A stretch of DNA of 64,000 nucleotides from an uncultured Eubacterium sp. (GCA_934351445.1 CAKRIZ010000001.1:266880-330879); one strand, 5' to 3'. Numbered from the stretch's first letter, positions 18,138 to 27,697 are shown. The notes: a model not told the origin generated them from the letters alone. Translations and numbers: made by a program.

Positions 18138-18246
18138 TTTTCTAAAGTAGTTCGATTCACTAGGCTCGAAAATACCTCGCCAAGTTCCTTCGAACTAAGT
18201 TCGCACTAACCTCATCCATCGCATTCTGCTCGGATTCGCTAAGTGC
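18138..18246. repeat. Intergenic element between pgk and tpiA
   Basis: About 110 bp without coding capacity but with internally repeated words on the minus strand: CTTAGCGAATC, CTTAGTTCGAAG and CCTAGTGAATCG, interspersed with GATGAGGTTAGTGCG and TTGGCGAGG. It has no T-run terminator. From memory such 'cTTAGtgAATC' strings occur between genes in Lachnospiraceae; that is not verifiable here. Confidence 0.45.
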
Positions 18247-18247
18247 T

Positions 18248-19480
18248 CTACTTATCGTCTGCTGCTGCTACGCCAGGAAGTGACTTGCCCTCTAAGAACT
18301 CCAGGGAAGCTCCACCACCAGTAGAAATGTGGCTCATCTTATCAGCAAAACCTAACTGGTTGACTGCTGCTGCAGAATCTCCACCACCAATGATTGTGGT
18401 AGCGTCGGTATCAGCCAGTGCCTGTGCGACTGCAATTGTTCCCTTTGCAAGTGTCGGGTTCTCGAATACACCCATCGGTCCATTCCATACAACAGTCTTG
18501 GCAGACTTCACTGCGTCTGCATACAATGCTGCAGTCTTAGGTCCGATATCCAGTCCTTCCATATCAGCAGGGATCTTGTCAGCATCTACAACCGTAACAT
18601 CGATCGGTGCATCGATCGGGTTCGGGAATCCTGCTGCGATTGTTGTATCGATCGGCAGTAACAGCTTCTTGCCAGCCTTCTCTGCCTTTTCCATCATATC
18701 CTTGCAGTAATCAATCTTCTCATCGTCTACTAATGACAGTCCGATCTCATAGCCCTTTGCCTTTAAGAAGGTGTATGCCATACCACCACCGATGATCAGT
18801 GTATCACACTTCTCGATGAGGTTGTTGATCACGTTGAGCTTGTCAGCTACCTTTGCTCCACCGAGGATAGCTACGAACGGACGAACCGGATTCTCTACAG
18901 CGTTTCCAAGGAACTCGATCTCCTTCTGCATCAGATATCCGACTGCACAGTCGCCGCCCTTTGCACGGACGAACTCTGTCACACCTGCTACAGATGCATG
19001 TGCTCTGTGAGCAGATCCGAAAGCGTCACATACATATACATCACACAGATCAGCTAACTCTTTTGCGAATGCTGTTCCTGCTTCTGTCGGCTTGGTCTCC
19101 TCTTTTCCACGGAAACGGGTATTCTGAAGAAGTACAACATCTCCATCTTTCATAGCTGCAACTGCTGCTGTAGCTGCCTCACCTGTTACGTGATCATCAT
19201 TTACAAATGTAACCTTTTTGCCAAGTCTCTCCTCGAGGGCTGCTGCTACCGGAGCGAGTGACTCTCCCTCGTTCGGTCCATTCTTTACTTTTCCAAGATG
19301 TGAGCAAAGAATTACTTTTCCGCCATCTTTGATTAATTTTTCGATGGTAGGCATCGCACCTTTGATACGGTTATCATCTGTGATCTTGCCATCCTTTAAA
19401 GGTACGTTAAAATCGCATCTTACAAGGACACGCTTTCCTGCTACGTTGATATCATCAACGGATTTCTTATTTAATCCCAT
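18248..19480 (-). CDS. pgk: Phosphoglycerate kinase
   Basis: Transfers phosphate from 1,3-bisphosphoglycerate to ADP. 410 residues, full length. Motifs: [30 protein letters not shown], the hinge and the nucleotide loop ([41 protein letters not shown]). Located 68 nt after the gap terminator region; expressed from the gap promoter by partial read-through or its own signal. Confidence 0.98.
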   Translation of the reverse strand: MGLNKKSVDDINVAGKRVLVRCDFNVPLKDGKITDDNRIKGAMPTIEKLIKDGGKVILCSHLGKVKNGPNEGESLAPVAAALEERLGKKVTFVNDDHVTGEAATAAVAAMKDGDVVLLQNTRFRGKEETKPTEAGTAFAKELADLCDVYVCDAFGSAHRAHASVAGVTEFVRAKGGDCAVGYLMQKEIEFLGNAVENPVRPFVAILGGAKVADKLNVINNLIEKCDTLIIGGGMAYTFLKAKGYEIGLSLVDDEKIDYCKDMMEKAEKAGKKLLLPIDTTIAAGFPNPIDAPIDVTVVDADKIPADMEGLDIGPKTAALYADAVKSAKTVVWNGPMGVFENPTLAKGTIAVAQALADTDATTIIGGGDSAAAVNQLGFADKMSHISTGGGASLEFLEGKSLPGVAAADDK

Positions 19481-19504
19481 GATTAAACCTCCAAAATAAA
19501 TTTA

Positions 19505-19541
19505 TAAAAAAGGGTCCGGTCCAAACCGACCGGACCCTTCG
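19505..19541 (-). terminator. Terminator between gap and pgk
   Basis: Minus strand AAGGGTCCGGTC / GGACCGGACCCTT with a 5-nt loop and TTTTTT. It would make gap mRNA more abundant than pgk-tpiA mRNA, a common arrangement. Confidence 0.9.
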
Positions 19542-19560
19542 TGAGTCGTTTTAACAGATC

Positions 19561-20577
19561 TTATGCTAACTCTGAGAAGTACTTAATTGTACGAACCATC
19601 TGAGAAGTATAAGAGTTCTCGTTATCATACCAAGAAACAACCTGTACCTCGTACTGGTCATCAGATACCTGGTTAACCATGGTCTGAGTTGCATCGAATA
19701 ATGAACCATATCTCATACCAACGATATCAGAAGATACGATCTCGTCCTCGTTGTAACCGAATGACTCGTTAGCTGCTGCCTTCATAGCTGCGTTGATATC
19801 CTCTTTGGTAACACCAGCCTTCTTAACTACTGCTGTAAGGATTGTGGTAGATCCTGTAGGGGTAGGAACACGCTGAGCAGATCCGATCAGCTTTCCGTTT
19901 AACTCAGGGATAACTAAGCCGATTGCCTTAGCAGCTCCTGTTGAGTTGGGAACGATATTAACTGCTGCTGCACGTGAACGACGAAGATCGCCCTTTCTCT
20001 GAGGTCCGTCAAGAGTCATCTGATCTCCTGTGTAAGCATGGATAGTAACCATGATACCAGACTGGATCGGAGCATACTTGTTCAGGGCATCAGCCATAGG
20101 TGCTAAGCAGTTTGTTGTACAAGAAGCTGCAGAAATGATTGTATCTGAAGCCTTTAATGTCTCATGGTTGGTGTTAAATACGATTGTAGGAAGATCGTTT
20201 CCTGCCGGTGCAGAGATAACAACCTTACGAGCGCCTGCATTGATGTGAGCCTGAGCCTTCTCTTTGCTGGTGTAGAAACCAGAGCACTCTAATACTACGT
20301 CAACCTTTAACTCACCCCAAGGGCAGTTGTTTGCATCCGGGAATGCGTAGATCTTGATCTCTTTACCACATACTGTGATAGAATCATCGCTTGCAGATAC
20401 TTCATCAGCGTGCTCATACTTACCCTGTGAAGAATCATATTTTAACAAGTGTGCTAACATCTTAGGGCTTGTTAAGTCGTTGATTGCTACTACTTCATAA
20501 CCCTCTGCTCCAAACATCTGTCTAAAAGCAAGACGACCGATACGGCCAAAACCATTGATTGCTACTCTTACTGCCAT
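19561..20577 (-). CDS. gap: Glyceraldehyde-3-phosphate dehydrogenase (NAD)
   Basis: Oxidative phosphorylation of glyceraldehyde-3-phosphate. 338 residues. Rossmann start [15 protein letters not shown], active-site signature [12 protein letters not shown] (catalytic Cys), [20 protein letters not shown] for substrate phosphate, and [16 protein letters not shown] at the end. The aspartate in INDLTSP fits NAD preference. A good promoter lies 90-120 nt upstream. First gene of gap-pgk-tpiA. Confidence 0.98.
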   Translation of the reverse strand: MAVRVAINGFGRIGRLAFRQMFGAEGYEVVAINDLTSPKMLAHLLKYDSSQGKYEHADEVSASDDSITVCGKEIKIYAFPDANNCPWGELKVDVVLECSGFYTSKEKAQAHINAGARKVVISAPAGNDLPTIVFNTNHETLKASDTIISAASCTTNCLAPMADALNKYAPIQSGIMVTIHAYTGDQMTLDGPQRKGDLRRSRAAAVNIVPNSTGAAKAIGLVIPELNGKLIGSAQRVPTPTGSTTILTAVVKKAGVTKEDINAAMKAAANESFGYNEDEIVSSDIVGMRYGSLFDATQTMVNQVSDDQYEVQVVSWYDNENSYTSQMVRTIKYFSELA

Positions 20578-20666
20578 TTTGAATTCCTCCTAAGAATTTA
20601 AATTAGTGTTGTTTCGCAGCTGCTTGAAACAGCCACATTTTTATGGGACATGCCCAATCTGTTGTC

Positions 20667-20695
20667 ATTGTACTAAATAACAAACAAAAATTCAA
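20667..20695 (-). promoter_or_regulatory. Promoter of gap
   Basis: Minus strand TTGAAT (20690-20695), 17-bp spacer, TACAAT (20667-20672). No CggR-like tandem operator was recognised. Confidence 0.7.
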
Positions 20696-20780
20696 GTCCT
20701 TATTGTCACTTTATCCCACTTTGTTAAATTTTTATCTATGTTTAGATTCTGCACCTTGACAATTTGTGCAAAAATCCACA

Positions 20781-20789
20781 TGATATACT
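20781..20789 (+). promoter_or_regulatory. Extended -10 element before the PHP phosphatase gene
   Basis: TGATATACT on the plus strand (TGn plus TATACT); a TTGACA at 20756-20761 is 22 nt away, too far for a normal -35. Transcription would start at the edge of the 456-bp MITE, placing that element in the 5' leader. Confidence 0.45.
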
Positions 20790-21263
20790 TATATTAAGAT
20801 AGGCGTTTGCGAAACTATTTTTGTCAGGTTTTGTGTCATACAAGCACATTATCAAGAGGCCGCAGCTCCCGCAAGCATGTCTGTTTTGCTTTCGTTGCAC
20901 GAACCATTCCGATGAGCCTCGAAAAAACCTAACTCGTGTTCAGCAGAGGCTTCCACGAGTTACGAGTCTCCTCTCCATCGTGCAAAGGCAGCAAAATCAG
21001 ACACGCCTTTGCTCGCGCTGCTACTTCTGCATCTGAGTGGATAGTGCTTGCATGTTCCATTCACCTACTAAAATGTTTCGCAAACAGTATATGCCGCAGG
21101 GCTAACGGCTGTGGACGCAGTGGTTTCTGTCAACTGCGACTTTTGCCCGGCGAAGTGCGAGACACCGCCGGGCAATCGGAGCAGCTTGATCAGAATATTA
21201 CTGTGCCCACAGCCAGGTAGCCCGGATCATAAAAATAGTTTCGCAAACGCCTATTATATTAAG
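20790..21263. mobile_element. 456-bp MITE with perfect 24-bp TIRs and 9-bp TSD
   Basis: The body runs 20799-21254. The 24-bp ends are exact inverted repeats (outer bases ATAGGCGTTTGCGAAAC...). The flanks are the perfect duplication TATATTAAG at 20790-20798 and 21255-21263. There is no credible open frame. The interior holds nested stems: 20879-20890/20990-21002, 20895-20902/20978-20985, 20931-20938/20954-20961, 21099-21103/21219-21223, 21107-21114/21207-21214 and 21144-21152/21166-21174. A third copy of the TIR core (TTTCGCAAAC) lies at 21076-21085. It is non-autonomous and inserted between gap and the PHP gene. Confidence 0.9.
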
Positions 21264-21285
21264 AAATAAAAAGGAGCCACTACCT

Positions 21286-22095
21286 ATGTTATGGGACACA
21301 CATATGCACTGCAACTTCTCCGGTGACAGCGACGCTGATCCGGAAGCTATGATCCGTGCAGCGATGCGCGCCGGGCTGGACGGCATCTGCTTTACGGATC
21401 ATCTGGACTATGATTTTCCGTCAGATCCGCCGGATCTGTTTGTCATCGACCTGGATGACTATGACCGCGCAATCCGGGCGCTATCTGAAAAATACAGATC
21501 CACATTTCCGGTGCTGCACGGCATTGAGATCGGTGTACAGCCACACCTGCATCAGAAGCTGCACGAAGTCGTACACGCGCACGGTTTTGACCAGGTAATC
21601 TGCTCTTCCCACGCCATTGATGGGAAGGATCCATATTACAAGACATTTTTTGTCGGACGTGAAGAACACGAAGCCTATCAGCGCTATTTTGAGTCCATCT
21701 TAGAGAATCTGGACGGGTTTTCTGACTTTGATGTATACGGCCATATCGATTATGTTGTGCGCTATGGTCCAAACACAAACCGTTTTTATTCCTACGGAGC
21801 TTATTCCGATGTATTGGACGCGATTTTAAAAAAGCTGATCGATATGGGCAAAGGCATCGAGATCAACACCGGCGGATTCAAATACGGTCTCGGACATCCG
21901 AATCCGTGTGAGGACATCATCCGGCACTACCGCTCGTTCGGTGGCGAGATCATCACCATCGGTGCTGATGCACACACGCCAGAGCATGTTGCCTATGACT
22001 TTGATAAAGTACCGCGTATTCTGCGTGAGGCAGGCTTTACCCACTACACCATATTCGAGAAACGCCAACCAAAGTTTTTACCGTTGCCGGAATAA
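21286..22095 (+). CDS. PHP-domain phosphatase (histidinol-phosphatase type)
   Basis: A 269-residue metal-dependent phosphoesterase. PHP motifs are complete: DTHMHCNFSGD (first metal ligands), GICFTDHLDYD, HGIEIGVQ, SSHAIDGKD, YGHIDYVVRYG and GADAHTPEHV. The best-known family role is HisJ/HisK histidinol-phosphatase, but no other his genes are visible, so the substrate is not certain. RBS AAGGAGCC lies about 8 nt upstream of ATG 21286. It is followed 37 nt later by the DUF6062 gene. Confidence 0.9.
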   Translation: MLWDTHMHCNFSGDSDADPEAMIRAAMRAGLDGICFTDHLDYDFPSDPPDLFVIDLDDYDRAIRALSEKYRSTFPVLHGIEIGVQPHLHQKLHEVVHAHGFDQVICSSHAIDGKDPYYKTFFVGREEHEAYQRYFESILENLDGFSDFDVYGHIDYVVRYGPNTNRFYSYGAYSDVLDAILKKLIDMGKGIEINTGGFKYGLGHPNPCEDIIRHYRSFGGEIITIGADAHTPEHVAYDFDKVPRILREAGFTHYTIFEKRQPKFLPLPE

Positions 22096-22132
22096 TAGAC
22101 GGCAGACCACAAAAAGGAGGCACTGACGACCC

Positions 22133-22903
22133 ATGAACAAAAATATTGCTACATTTCCTCTGACTGAAGCGTTTCGCGCCGACGATGAATGCCCGTTCTG
22201 CAACCTAGAACGCTCTGCAGAGCAGCATGCGATCTCATTTATCCTCGGTTCGGCATACATGGAAGATGATATCCGCGCTGTTACCGATGCACAGGGATTC
22301 TGCCGCCATCACTATAAGATGATGTACGATTACGGCAACCGCCTCGGCAGCGCATGGATTCTCAGTACACATATGAAAAAGCTGAACGAGGAGCTGACAA
22401 AAGAATTAAAGGACTTTACACCCGGCAAATCTTCCATGTTCGGCCGCATGAAAAAGACGGACATGTCCGGTGATAAAAGTCTCCAGACTTCGATCGGCGC
22501 ATGGATCAAAAAGAAAACCGGCAGCTGCTATGTATGTGATCATTTCCGCGAGATCTATGGACGGTATCTGGATGTCTTTTTTGACATGCTCAAAAAAGAT
22601 CCTGAATTTCAGGAGCTGTTTCGTCAGAGTAAGGGATTCTGCCTGCCGCATTTTGCAGATCTCATCGAAGCTGCCGAGTCACGCCTGAGTGATGCACAGA
22701 AAAACGAACTTTATCCGCAGATTTTTGAGATGATGCAATCAAATATGGAGCGTGTCCAGAAGGATGTCGCCTGGTTTGTCGAGAAAAATGACTACCGCAA
22801 TAAGGATAAAGACTGGGGCGAATCGCGGGACTCCATCCAGCGTGCCATGCAAAAATGTGCCGGCGGCTACCCTGCTGATCCGGTTTTCAAACTCGATCCG
22901 TGA
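22133..22903 (+). CDS. DUF6062-family protein with duplicated Cys/His motifs
   Basis: A 256-residue cytosolic protein of unknown function. It holds two similar halves, each with a CxxC followed by an FCxxH: CPFC then GFCRHH near the N-terminus, and CYVC then GFCLPHF in the middle. These eight ligands suggest two structural metal sites. The rest is alpha-helical and charged. I recall this family as DUF6062. RBS AAAGGAGG precedes the ATG. Downstream there is a half-copy of repeat A and a bidirectional terminator. Confidence 0.75.
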   Translation: MNKNIATFPLTEAFRADDECPFCNLERSAEQHAISFILGSAYMEDDIRAVTDAQGFCRHHYKMMYDYGNRLGSAWILSTHMKKLNEELTKELKDFTPGKSSMFGRMKKTDMSGDKSLQTSIGAWIKKKTGSCYVCDHFREIYGRYLDVFFDMLKKDPEFQELFRQSKGFCLPHFADLIEAAESRLSDAQKNELYPQIFEMMQSNMERVQKDVAWFVEKNDYRNKDKDWGESRDSIQRAMQKCAGGYPADPVFKLDP

Positions 22904-22904
22904 A

Positions 22905-22952
22905 AATGTATACTGCGCATCCTCGCGGAGCGTTTTGTGTGATAGGAATTTA
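22905..22952. repeat. Dispersed palindromic repeat A, half copy 3
   Basis: GTATACTGCGCATCCTCGCGGAGCG matches the lead of copy 1 and is followed by only the left half of the palindrome (TTTTGTGTGATAGGAATTT); the right half is replaced by the terminator. Confidence 0.7.
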
Positions 22953-22992
22953 AAAAAACGACCATGCACAACAGCCGCATGGTCGTTTTTTC
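22951..22992. terminator. Bidirectional terminator between convergent DUF6062 and potCD
   Basis: AAACGACCATGC / GCATGGTCGTTT stem with an 8-nt loop, A-run before and T-run after; serves both strands. Confidence 0.9.
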
Positions 22993-23020
22993 TTCACTGA
23001 TTCCAGTGTGATTCTACTCC

Positions 23021-25315
23021 TTATTCCATATGTTTCCACATTTGATTTCGTCTGTGGTGCATATACAGCGCCAACAATGCGATGATAATAGCCACAGTCA
23101 GAACCCACACACCAATCGGTACATCTGCGATATTGAAACATCGGATGTTGATCCACATCTGGTTAATGTTTTTCGTCTCCGTCTCGTCAAAATAGCTCAT
23201 AACTGCTGTTCTTCCAATGACCTCCTCTGACGGATACTGGGTATAGAGCTGTCTGCCGACCTGCTCCTGGGAAGTATATACAATATAATCTTCGTCCGAA
23301 TTATCCCCGGTAAAGAAATATCCGAGCGGATAAGTGACTGCATCTTCCTCATCGTCCTCTGCGCCATAACACCAGTCCAGATAAGAAAAAACCGTATCAT
23401 CGTCCCCTCCTGCAATCGAAGACGTATATCCGATATAGTACATGTTGCGTACTGCATTATCCGGACGTGACAGGAAGTTGACAAATGCCTCGGCTGCCGC
23501 CTGCTTTTTGGCATCCCCGCCGATTCCCTTTTTCAACATCATCCAGCCATCAAACCAGAGATTGGAGCACTCCTTCGGTACTGCATAGGCGAGATATACA
23601 TCGTCCTCCTCTGCCTGATCCATCGCATAGACCGCATCACCGGACCACTGGTAGTTCGCCACAATCTTGCCGGTGACCATATCTGCTTTTCCACTATCTG
23701 TCTCTAATGCATAGATGTTTCCCATCATATGCTGCAGCAGTCGCTCCACCTCATTGATTGTCTCCGGTGACACATCATTCATGATCTGTGTCAGTTTTTC
23801 CTGATAATCGGGATCATTTAAAAATTCCTCTGTAGTCAGTTCATTCGCACGCAGATAGCCCAATGCTGCAAAATAAGTATCACGCACATTATCTTTGAGT
23901 GTCAACTGACGACGGAATTTGGGATTGTCAAACACTGCCCAGGTCGCAGCCTCTTCCTCCGTCATCACTTCCGGGTTGTACAGCACACCGGTCGTTCCCC
24001 ACATATAGCATGCCGCATAGCGGTTCCACGGCTCACCGCCAATCTCATTTTTGGCAAATACATCTGCGATATAGGGTGAAACACCGCGGACATAATAGTT
24101 ATGTTCGTCTGTCTCATCAAAAAAGTGATCCGAAAAAGGCTCTGCCATTCCTTCGGACATGAGCTTCATCAGCATGTAATCAGACGGACATACCAGATCG
24201 TAGGTATCACCGAGTGTCAACTGGTTGTACAGATCCTCATTCGTTCCAAAACACGAATATTCCACGCGCACTCTCTGACCGGTCGTCTCATAATACCAAT
24301 CTTCAAAATCCTCATACATCGGATTGACACCGAGAATCTCTGTCCCGTTATCGAGATCAATCACTTCCTCATCATCCCAATCGCCCAGATCAATGTATTC
24401 CTCCCAGTTACATACACGTAAAACGATCTCATCATCTGCAGCTTTTACAGTAGTAGGTGAACCTATCAGTCCCACAGCTGCGACAGCAGCGAACAAGGCG
24501 ACCGCCAGCATGGTCTTTTGTGCTTTCTTTTTTGCCGCCACATTCATGCCAATCACAACCAGTATCACGACTACAAAAATGACGGTAGATAATGCCCACA
24601 ATGCTGTCTTGATCTCGGTCTGTGAGCCCTTCGTTGCATTGACGACATACGTACTGATCGTGTCAAATGTCGCAGGCTTCGTGTAGCTGGCAATAAAATA
24701 ATCGTCTAATGATAACGTCAACGCCAACACAAATCCGGATACAATGCCGGAGGAGATCTGTGGCAGGACAACCTTTGTCAGTGCCTGTGTCGGGGTTGCG
24801 CCCAGATCCATGGCTGCCTCGTACAGACTCGAATCCATCTGTTTTAATTTCGGAATGACAGACAGATACACGAACGGCGCGGACAGCACCACATGGCCGA
24901 CAACGAGCGGGACAAATGTGCTCTTTTCCATGCCGCATACAACAACCAACGCTATGCAGACTGAAAATCCGGTCACTACATCCGCATTGACAACCGGGAC
25001 TTCATTGAGTGCTGCGATCGCTCTTCCCGCAAGCGGCTTTGAATAAAATCCTCCGATCGCGCCAAGGGTGCCGAGCACCGTAGCGATCAGCGCAGATCCA
25101 AATGCCAGTGCCAATGTTCCAAAGATCATGTTCCGCAATTCGATATTTGTAAACAGTGTCTTATAATTTGCCAGCGAAAATCCACGGATCGCACCGATCG
25201 TCGTGGACGTGGTAAAGCTGTACACCATCAATAACAGGATCGGCAGGTAGATCAGCAGCAGTAAAACAACTATATAGATACGGGCCAGATACTTCTTGTT
25301 TCCTGTCGTTCTCAT
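23021..25315 (-). CDS. Polyamine ABC transporter permease fused to substrate-binding protein (PotC-PotD)
   Basis: 764 residues joining two usually separate proteins. Residues 1-262 are a PotC/YdcV permease with six predicted helices and the EAA loop EAAMDLGATPTQALTKVVLP (166-185). A further hydrophobic stretch (267-290) ends in a signal-peptidase-like VKA-ADDE, then a spermidine/putrescine-type binding domain from about 297 (VCNWEEYIDLG, YDLVCPSDYMLMKLM, WGTTGVLYNP, QWSGDAVYAMDQ, DGWMMLKKG). A last helix near 730-752 and a basic tail follow, so the binding domain is anchored at both ends. The start overlaps the potB stop by 4 nt. Confidence 0.92.
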   Translation of the reverse strand: MRTTGNKKYLARIYIVVLLLLIYLPILLLMVYSFTTSTTIGAIRGFSLANYKTLFTNIELRNMIFGTLALAFGSALIATVLGTLGAIGGFYSKPLAGRAIAALNEVPVVNADVVTGFSVCIALVVVCGMEKSTFVPLVVGHVVLSAPFVYLSVIPKLKQMDSSLYEAAMDLGATPTQALTKVVLPQISSGIVSGFVLALTLSLDDYFIASYTKPATFDTISTYVVNATKGSQTEIKTALWALSTVIFVVVILVVIGMNVAAKKKAQKTMLAVALFAAVAAVGLIGSPTTVKAADDEIVLRVCNWEEYIDLGDWDDEEVIDLDNGTEILGVNPMYEDFEDWYYETTGQRVRVEYSCFGTNEDLYNQLTLGDTYDLVCPSDYMLMKLMSEGMAEPFSDHFFDETDEHNYYVRGVSPYIADVFAKNEIGGEPWNRYAACYMWGTTGVLYNPEVMTEEEAATWAVFDNPKFRRQLTLKDNVRDTYFAALGYLRANELTTEEFLNDPDYQEKLTQIMNDVSPETINEVERLLQHMMGNIYALETDSGKADMVTGKIVANYQWSGDAVYAMDQAEEDDVYLAYAVPKECSNLWFDGWMMLKKGIGGDAKKQAAAEAFVNFLSRPDNAVRNMYYIGYTSSIAGGDDDTVFSYLDWCYGAEDDEEDAVTYPLGYFFTGDNSDEDYIVYTSQEQVGRQLYTQYPSEEVIGRTAVMSYFDETETKNINQMWINIRCFNIADVPIGVWVLTVAIIIALLALYMHHRRNQMWKHME

Positions 25316-26109
25316 AATAACGCACCTCCTCTGCCTGCACGATCATCACTATAACGGTCTGTCACCAGTGTAAATACTAAGATAATCAGCAGCAGGATCA
25401 ATGCAATCATGGAACCATTGTGCCAGTCATATGCACTGAAATAGCTTCCGATCAGACTGCCCATGATATACGTGCTGTTGTAGAGCATATCGAGTACGAC
25501 ATAATTCGTCATGGACGGTAAAAATACCATGACCACACCACTGATGATACCCGGCACAGACAGCGGCAGTGTCACCTTTAAAAAAATCTGCGCCGGACTC
25601 GCACCGAGATCTGCAGCCGCCTCGAGCAGACTGTGATCCAATTTGCATAACGTCGTATACATCGGCAGAATCATAAACGGTAAAAAATCATAAGTCATAC
25701 CAATGACCGAATTCAAAAACGGAAAATATGCAAGATTCCCCTCCAGCAATGTCAGAATCTCTTTGAGCGCAGTGATACGCAGTGTAAAATTGATCCACAT
25801 CGGCAATACGAACATGACAACAATCACGTTTTTCTGCTTCCACCCACTCTGCGACAGAATATACGCTACCGGATAGGCGAGGAGCAGACAGACAACTGTC
25901 GTCACAATCGCAATCGCAAAGCTGTAACAGAGTGTTCCGATCGTATTCGGGCTCGTAAAAAATCCGGTCAGATTGCCCATGGAGAAGTGTCCCTCTCCGT
26001 TTGTAAATGCATAATAAATAATCACAAGCAGCGGCAGTGCCACAAAACAGGTCAGGAAAAGACCATAAGGGACCGCCAGCTGCTTTCTGGAAAAATGTAA
26101 TCCTCTCAT
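25312..26109 (-). CDS. potB: Polyamine ABC transporter permease PotB
   Basis: 265-residue inner-membrane permease with six predicted helices and the EAA loop LEAAADLGASPAQIFLKVTLPLSVPG, which docks on PotA. Preceded by potA (gap 13 nt) and overlapping potCD. Substrate by homology is spermidine/putrescine; related transporters for other amines cannot be excluded. Confidence 0.93.
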   Translation of the reverse strand: MRGLHFSRKQLAVPYGLFLTCFVALPLLVIIYYAFTNGEGHFSMGNLTGFFTSPNTIGTLCYSFAIAIVTTVVCLLLAYPVAYILSQSGWKQKNVIVVMFVLPMWINFTLRITALKEILTLLEGNLAYFPFLNSVIGMTYDFLPFMILPMYTTLCKLDHSLLEAAADLGASPAQIFLKVTLPLSVPGIISGVVMVFLPSMTNYVVLDMLYNSTYIMGSLIGSYFSAYDWHNGSMIALILLLIILVFTLVTDRYSDDRAGRGGALL

Positions 26110-26122
26110 TCTTCTTCTCCTG

Positions 26123-27562
26123 TTATTTCTTCAATGTAAATGTCAGCTTATCTTCCGGAATCACGAGACTGACATAGTCTCCCATATTCCACAGATATTC
26201 ATCGCTGACGATCAGATCAAGTTCCTCCTCGGTACGCACCACATAACGGTAGTGATCTCCAATATAGATCAGGTTAATAATATGTCCGCACACGATACCC
26301 GCATTCTCATCATCACTCATCTCGATATCACGCGGTTTGATTGTAACGACAACCTTGAGTTTTCTATAATCTATCTCATTTCCGTGTGCATCACACAATC
26401 CGCCGTTCAATTCCTGTGCTCCTGGGATCAATGACTTCACATCGCAGTTTAATGCTCCGTCTAAAATTGTCAGCCGGTAATTCTCATCCACACCGGATTC
26501 CAACTTGTTCAGTGAATGCTCTGCCTTCATCAGATGGATTCCGTCCGGCTCCACGCACAGACCAACCCGGGCACCGACCTGAGCCTTTTTCGTTGTCTGA
26601 ATCACAATCTCGTTTTTGCCGGAAAGTACGGTAATCTCATAATGGACACCTTTAAAAATGACACTGGTCACCTCTCCTGTGATCATGCCGTCTTCAGGCT
26701 TTGTAATCAGAATATCCTCCGGCCGGACAACCACATCCACCATCGTTCCATACGGCATATCATCCACACATGCAAATTCCGCACCGCAGAAACGCACGGT
26801 CAAAGGATCTGTGATGATACCGTTAAAGATGTTGCTCTCTCCGATAAAGTCCGCCACAAATGCATTGTTCGGTTCGTTATAGATATCCTCCGGTGTACCA
26901 ACATGCTGGATTCTGCCCTCACTCATGACAACGATCTTGTCAGACATCGTGAGTGCCTCCTCCTGGTCATGGGTCACATAAATAAAGGTGATGCCGAGCT
27001 TTTCATGCATTTCCTTCAGCTCTAACTGCATCTCCTTTCTCATCTTCAGGTCGAGTGCACCGAGTGGCTCATCGAGCAGCAGGATCTGCGGCTCATTGAC
27101 GATCGCACGGGCGATCGCGATACGCTGCTGCTGACCGCCGGAGAGCGTCTGCACGCTGCGTGTCTCAAAGCCTTCGAGATCTACCATCTCCAGTGCACGC
27201 TTGACCTTCTTTATAATCTCAGCTTTCGGGAGCTTCTTCAGCTTCAGCCCGAATGCGATATTGTCAAAAATGTTCAAATGGGGAAAAAGGGCATAACGCT
27301 GGAACACCGTGTTGATCGGTCTGACGTTTGCCGGAAGTCTGGTGATATCTTCACCGTTCAAAAGAATCTCTCCGCCGGTCGGTGCATCAAATCCCGCCAG
27401 CATGCGCAGTGTGGTCGTCTTGCCACAACCTGAGGGTCCCAAAAAAGTGACAAACTCTCCTCTTTTGATGGTCAGGTTAAAATCATCCACCGCCATAAAC
27501 CCATCCTCAAAGGTACGCGACAGATGTTTAAACTCCAAGATGTTTTCAGATACTTTTTCCAA
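26123..27562 (-). CDS. potA: Polyamine ABC transporter ATPase PotA
   Basis: 479 residues. ATPase core: Walker A GPSGCGKTTT, Q-loop, signature LSGGQQQR, Walker B ILLLDEPLGAL, H-loop YVTHDQEEAL. Typical PotA has about 350-380 residues; here the C-terminal TOBE-like region is about 100 residues longer, with two beta-rich repeats (residues about 270-350 and 360-470). The start is TTG at 27562 with GGAGGAG about 10 nt upstream. First gene of potA-potB-potCD. Confidence 0.94.
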   Translation of the reverse strand: MEKVSENILEFKHLSRTFEDGFMAVDDFNLTIKRGEFVTFLGPSGCGKTTTLRMLAGFDAPTGGEILLNGEDITRLPANVRPINTVFQRYALFPHLNIFDNIAFGLKLKKLPKAEIIKKVKRALEMVDLEGFETRSVQTLSGGQQQRIAIARAIVNEPQILLLDEPLGALDLKMRKEMQLELKEMHEKLGITFIYVTHDQEEALTMSDKIVVMSEGRIQHVGTPEDIYNEPNNAFVADFIGESNIFNGIITDPLTVRFCGAEFACVDDMPYGTMVDVVVRPEDILITKPEDGMITGEVTSVIFKGVHYEITVLSGKNEIVIQTTKKAQVGARVGLCVEPDGIHLMKAEHSLNKLESGVDENYRLTILDGALNCDVKSLIPGAQELNGGLCDAHGNEIDYRKLKVVVTIKPRDIEMSDDENAGIVCGHIINLIYIGDHYRYVVRTEEELDLIVSDEYLWNMGDYVSLVIPEDKLTFTLKK

Positions 27563-27659
27563 TTTAACTATCTCCTCCTTCTGTAAAAATCAGGCCCGCT
27601 TGTTACCCCGGCCTGTTTCCCGATTAAATGGTAAAAAACCATTGGAAGTAGTGTAGCAT

Positions 27660-27697
27660 AAAAAAAGGACGGTGACAATGCATCACCGTCCTTTTTA
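27660..27697. terminator. Bidirectional terminator after fucU
   Basis: AAAAAGGACGGTGA / TCACCGTCCTTTTT with a 7-nt loop; 36 nt after the fucU stop on the minus strand. Confidence 0.9.

Noticed and set aside
20821-21220. Two plus-strand open frames inside the MITE (20821-21036 and 20936-21220)
   Set aside because: No RBS, Cys/Arg-rich random composition, and both lie in the hairpin-forming interior of a TIR-bounded element.
27590-27620. Riboswitch or T-box upstream of potA
   Set aside because: Only a short CAGGCC/GGCCTG hairpin is visible; no conserved aptamer core was recognised.
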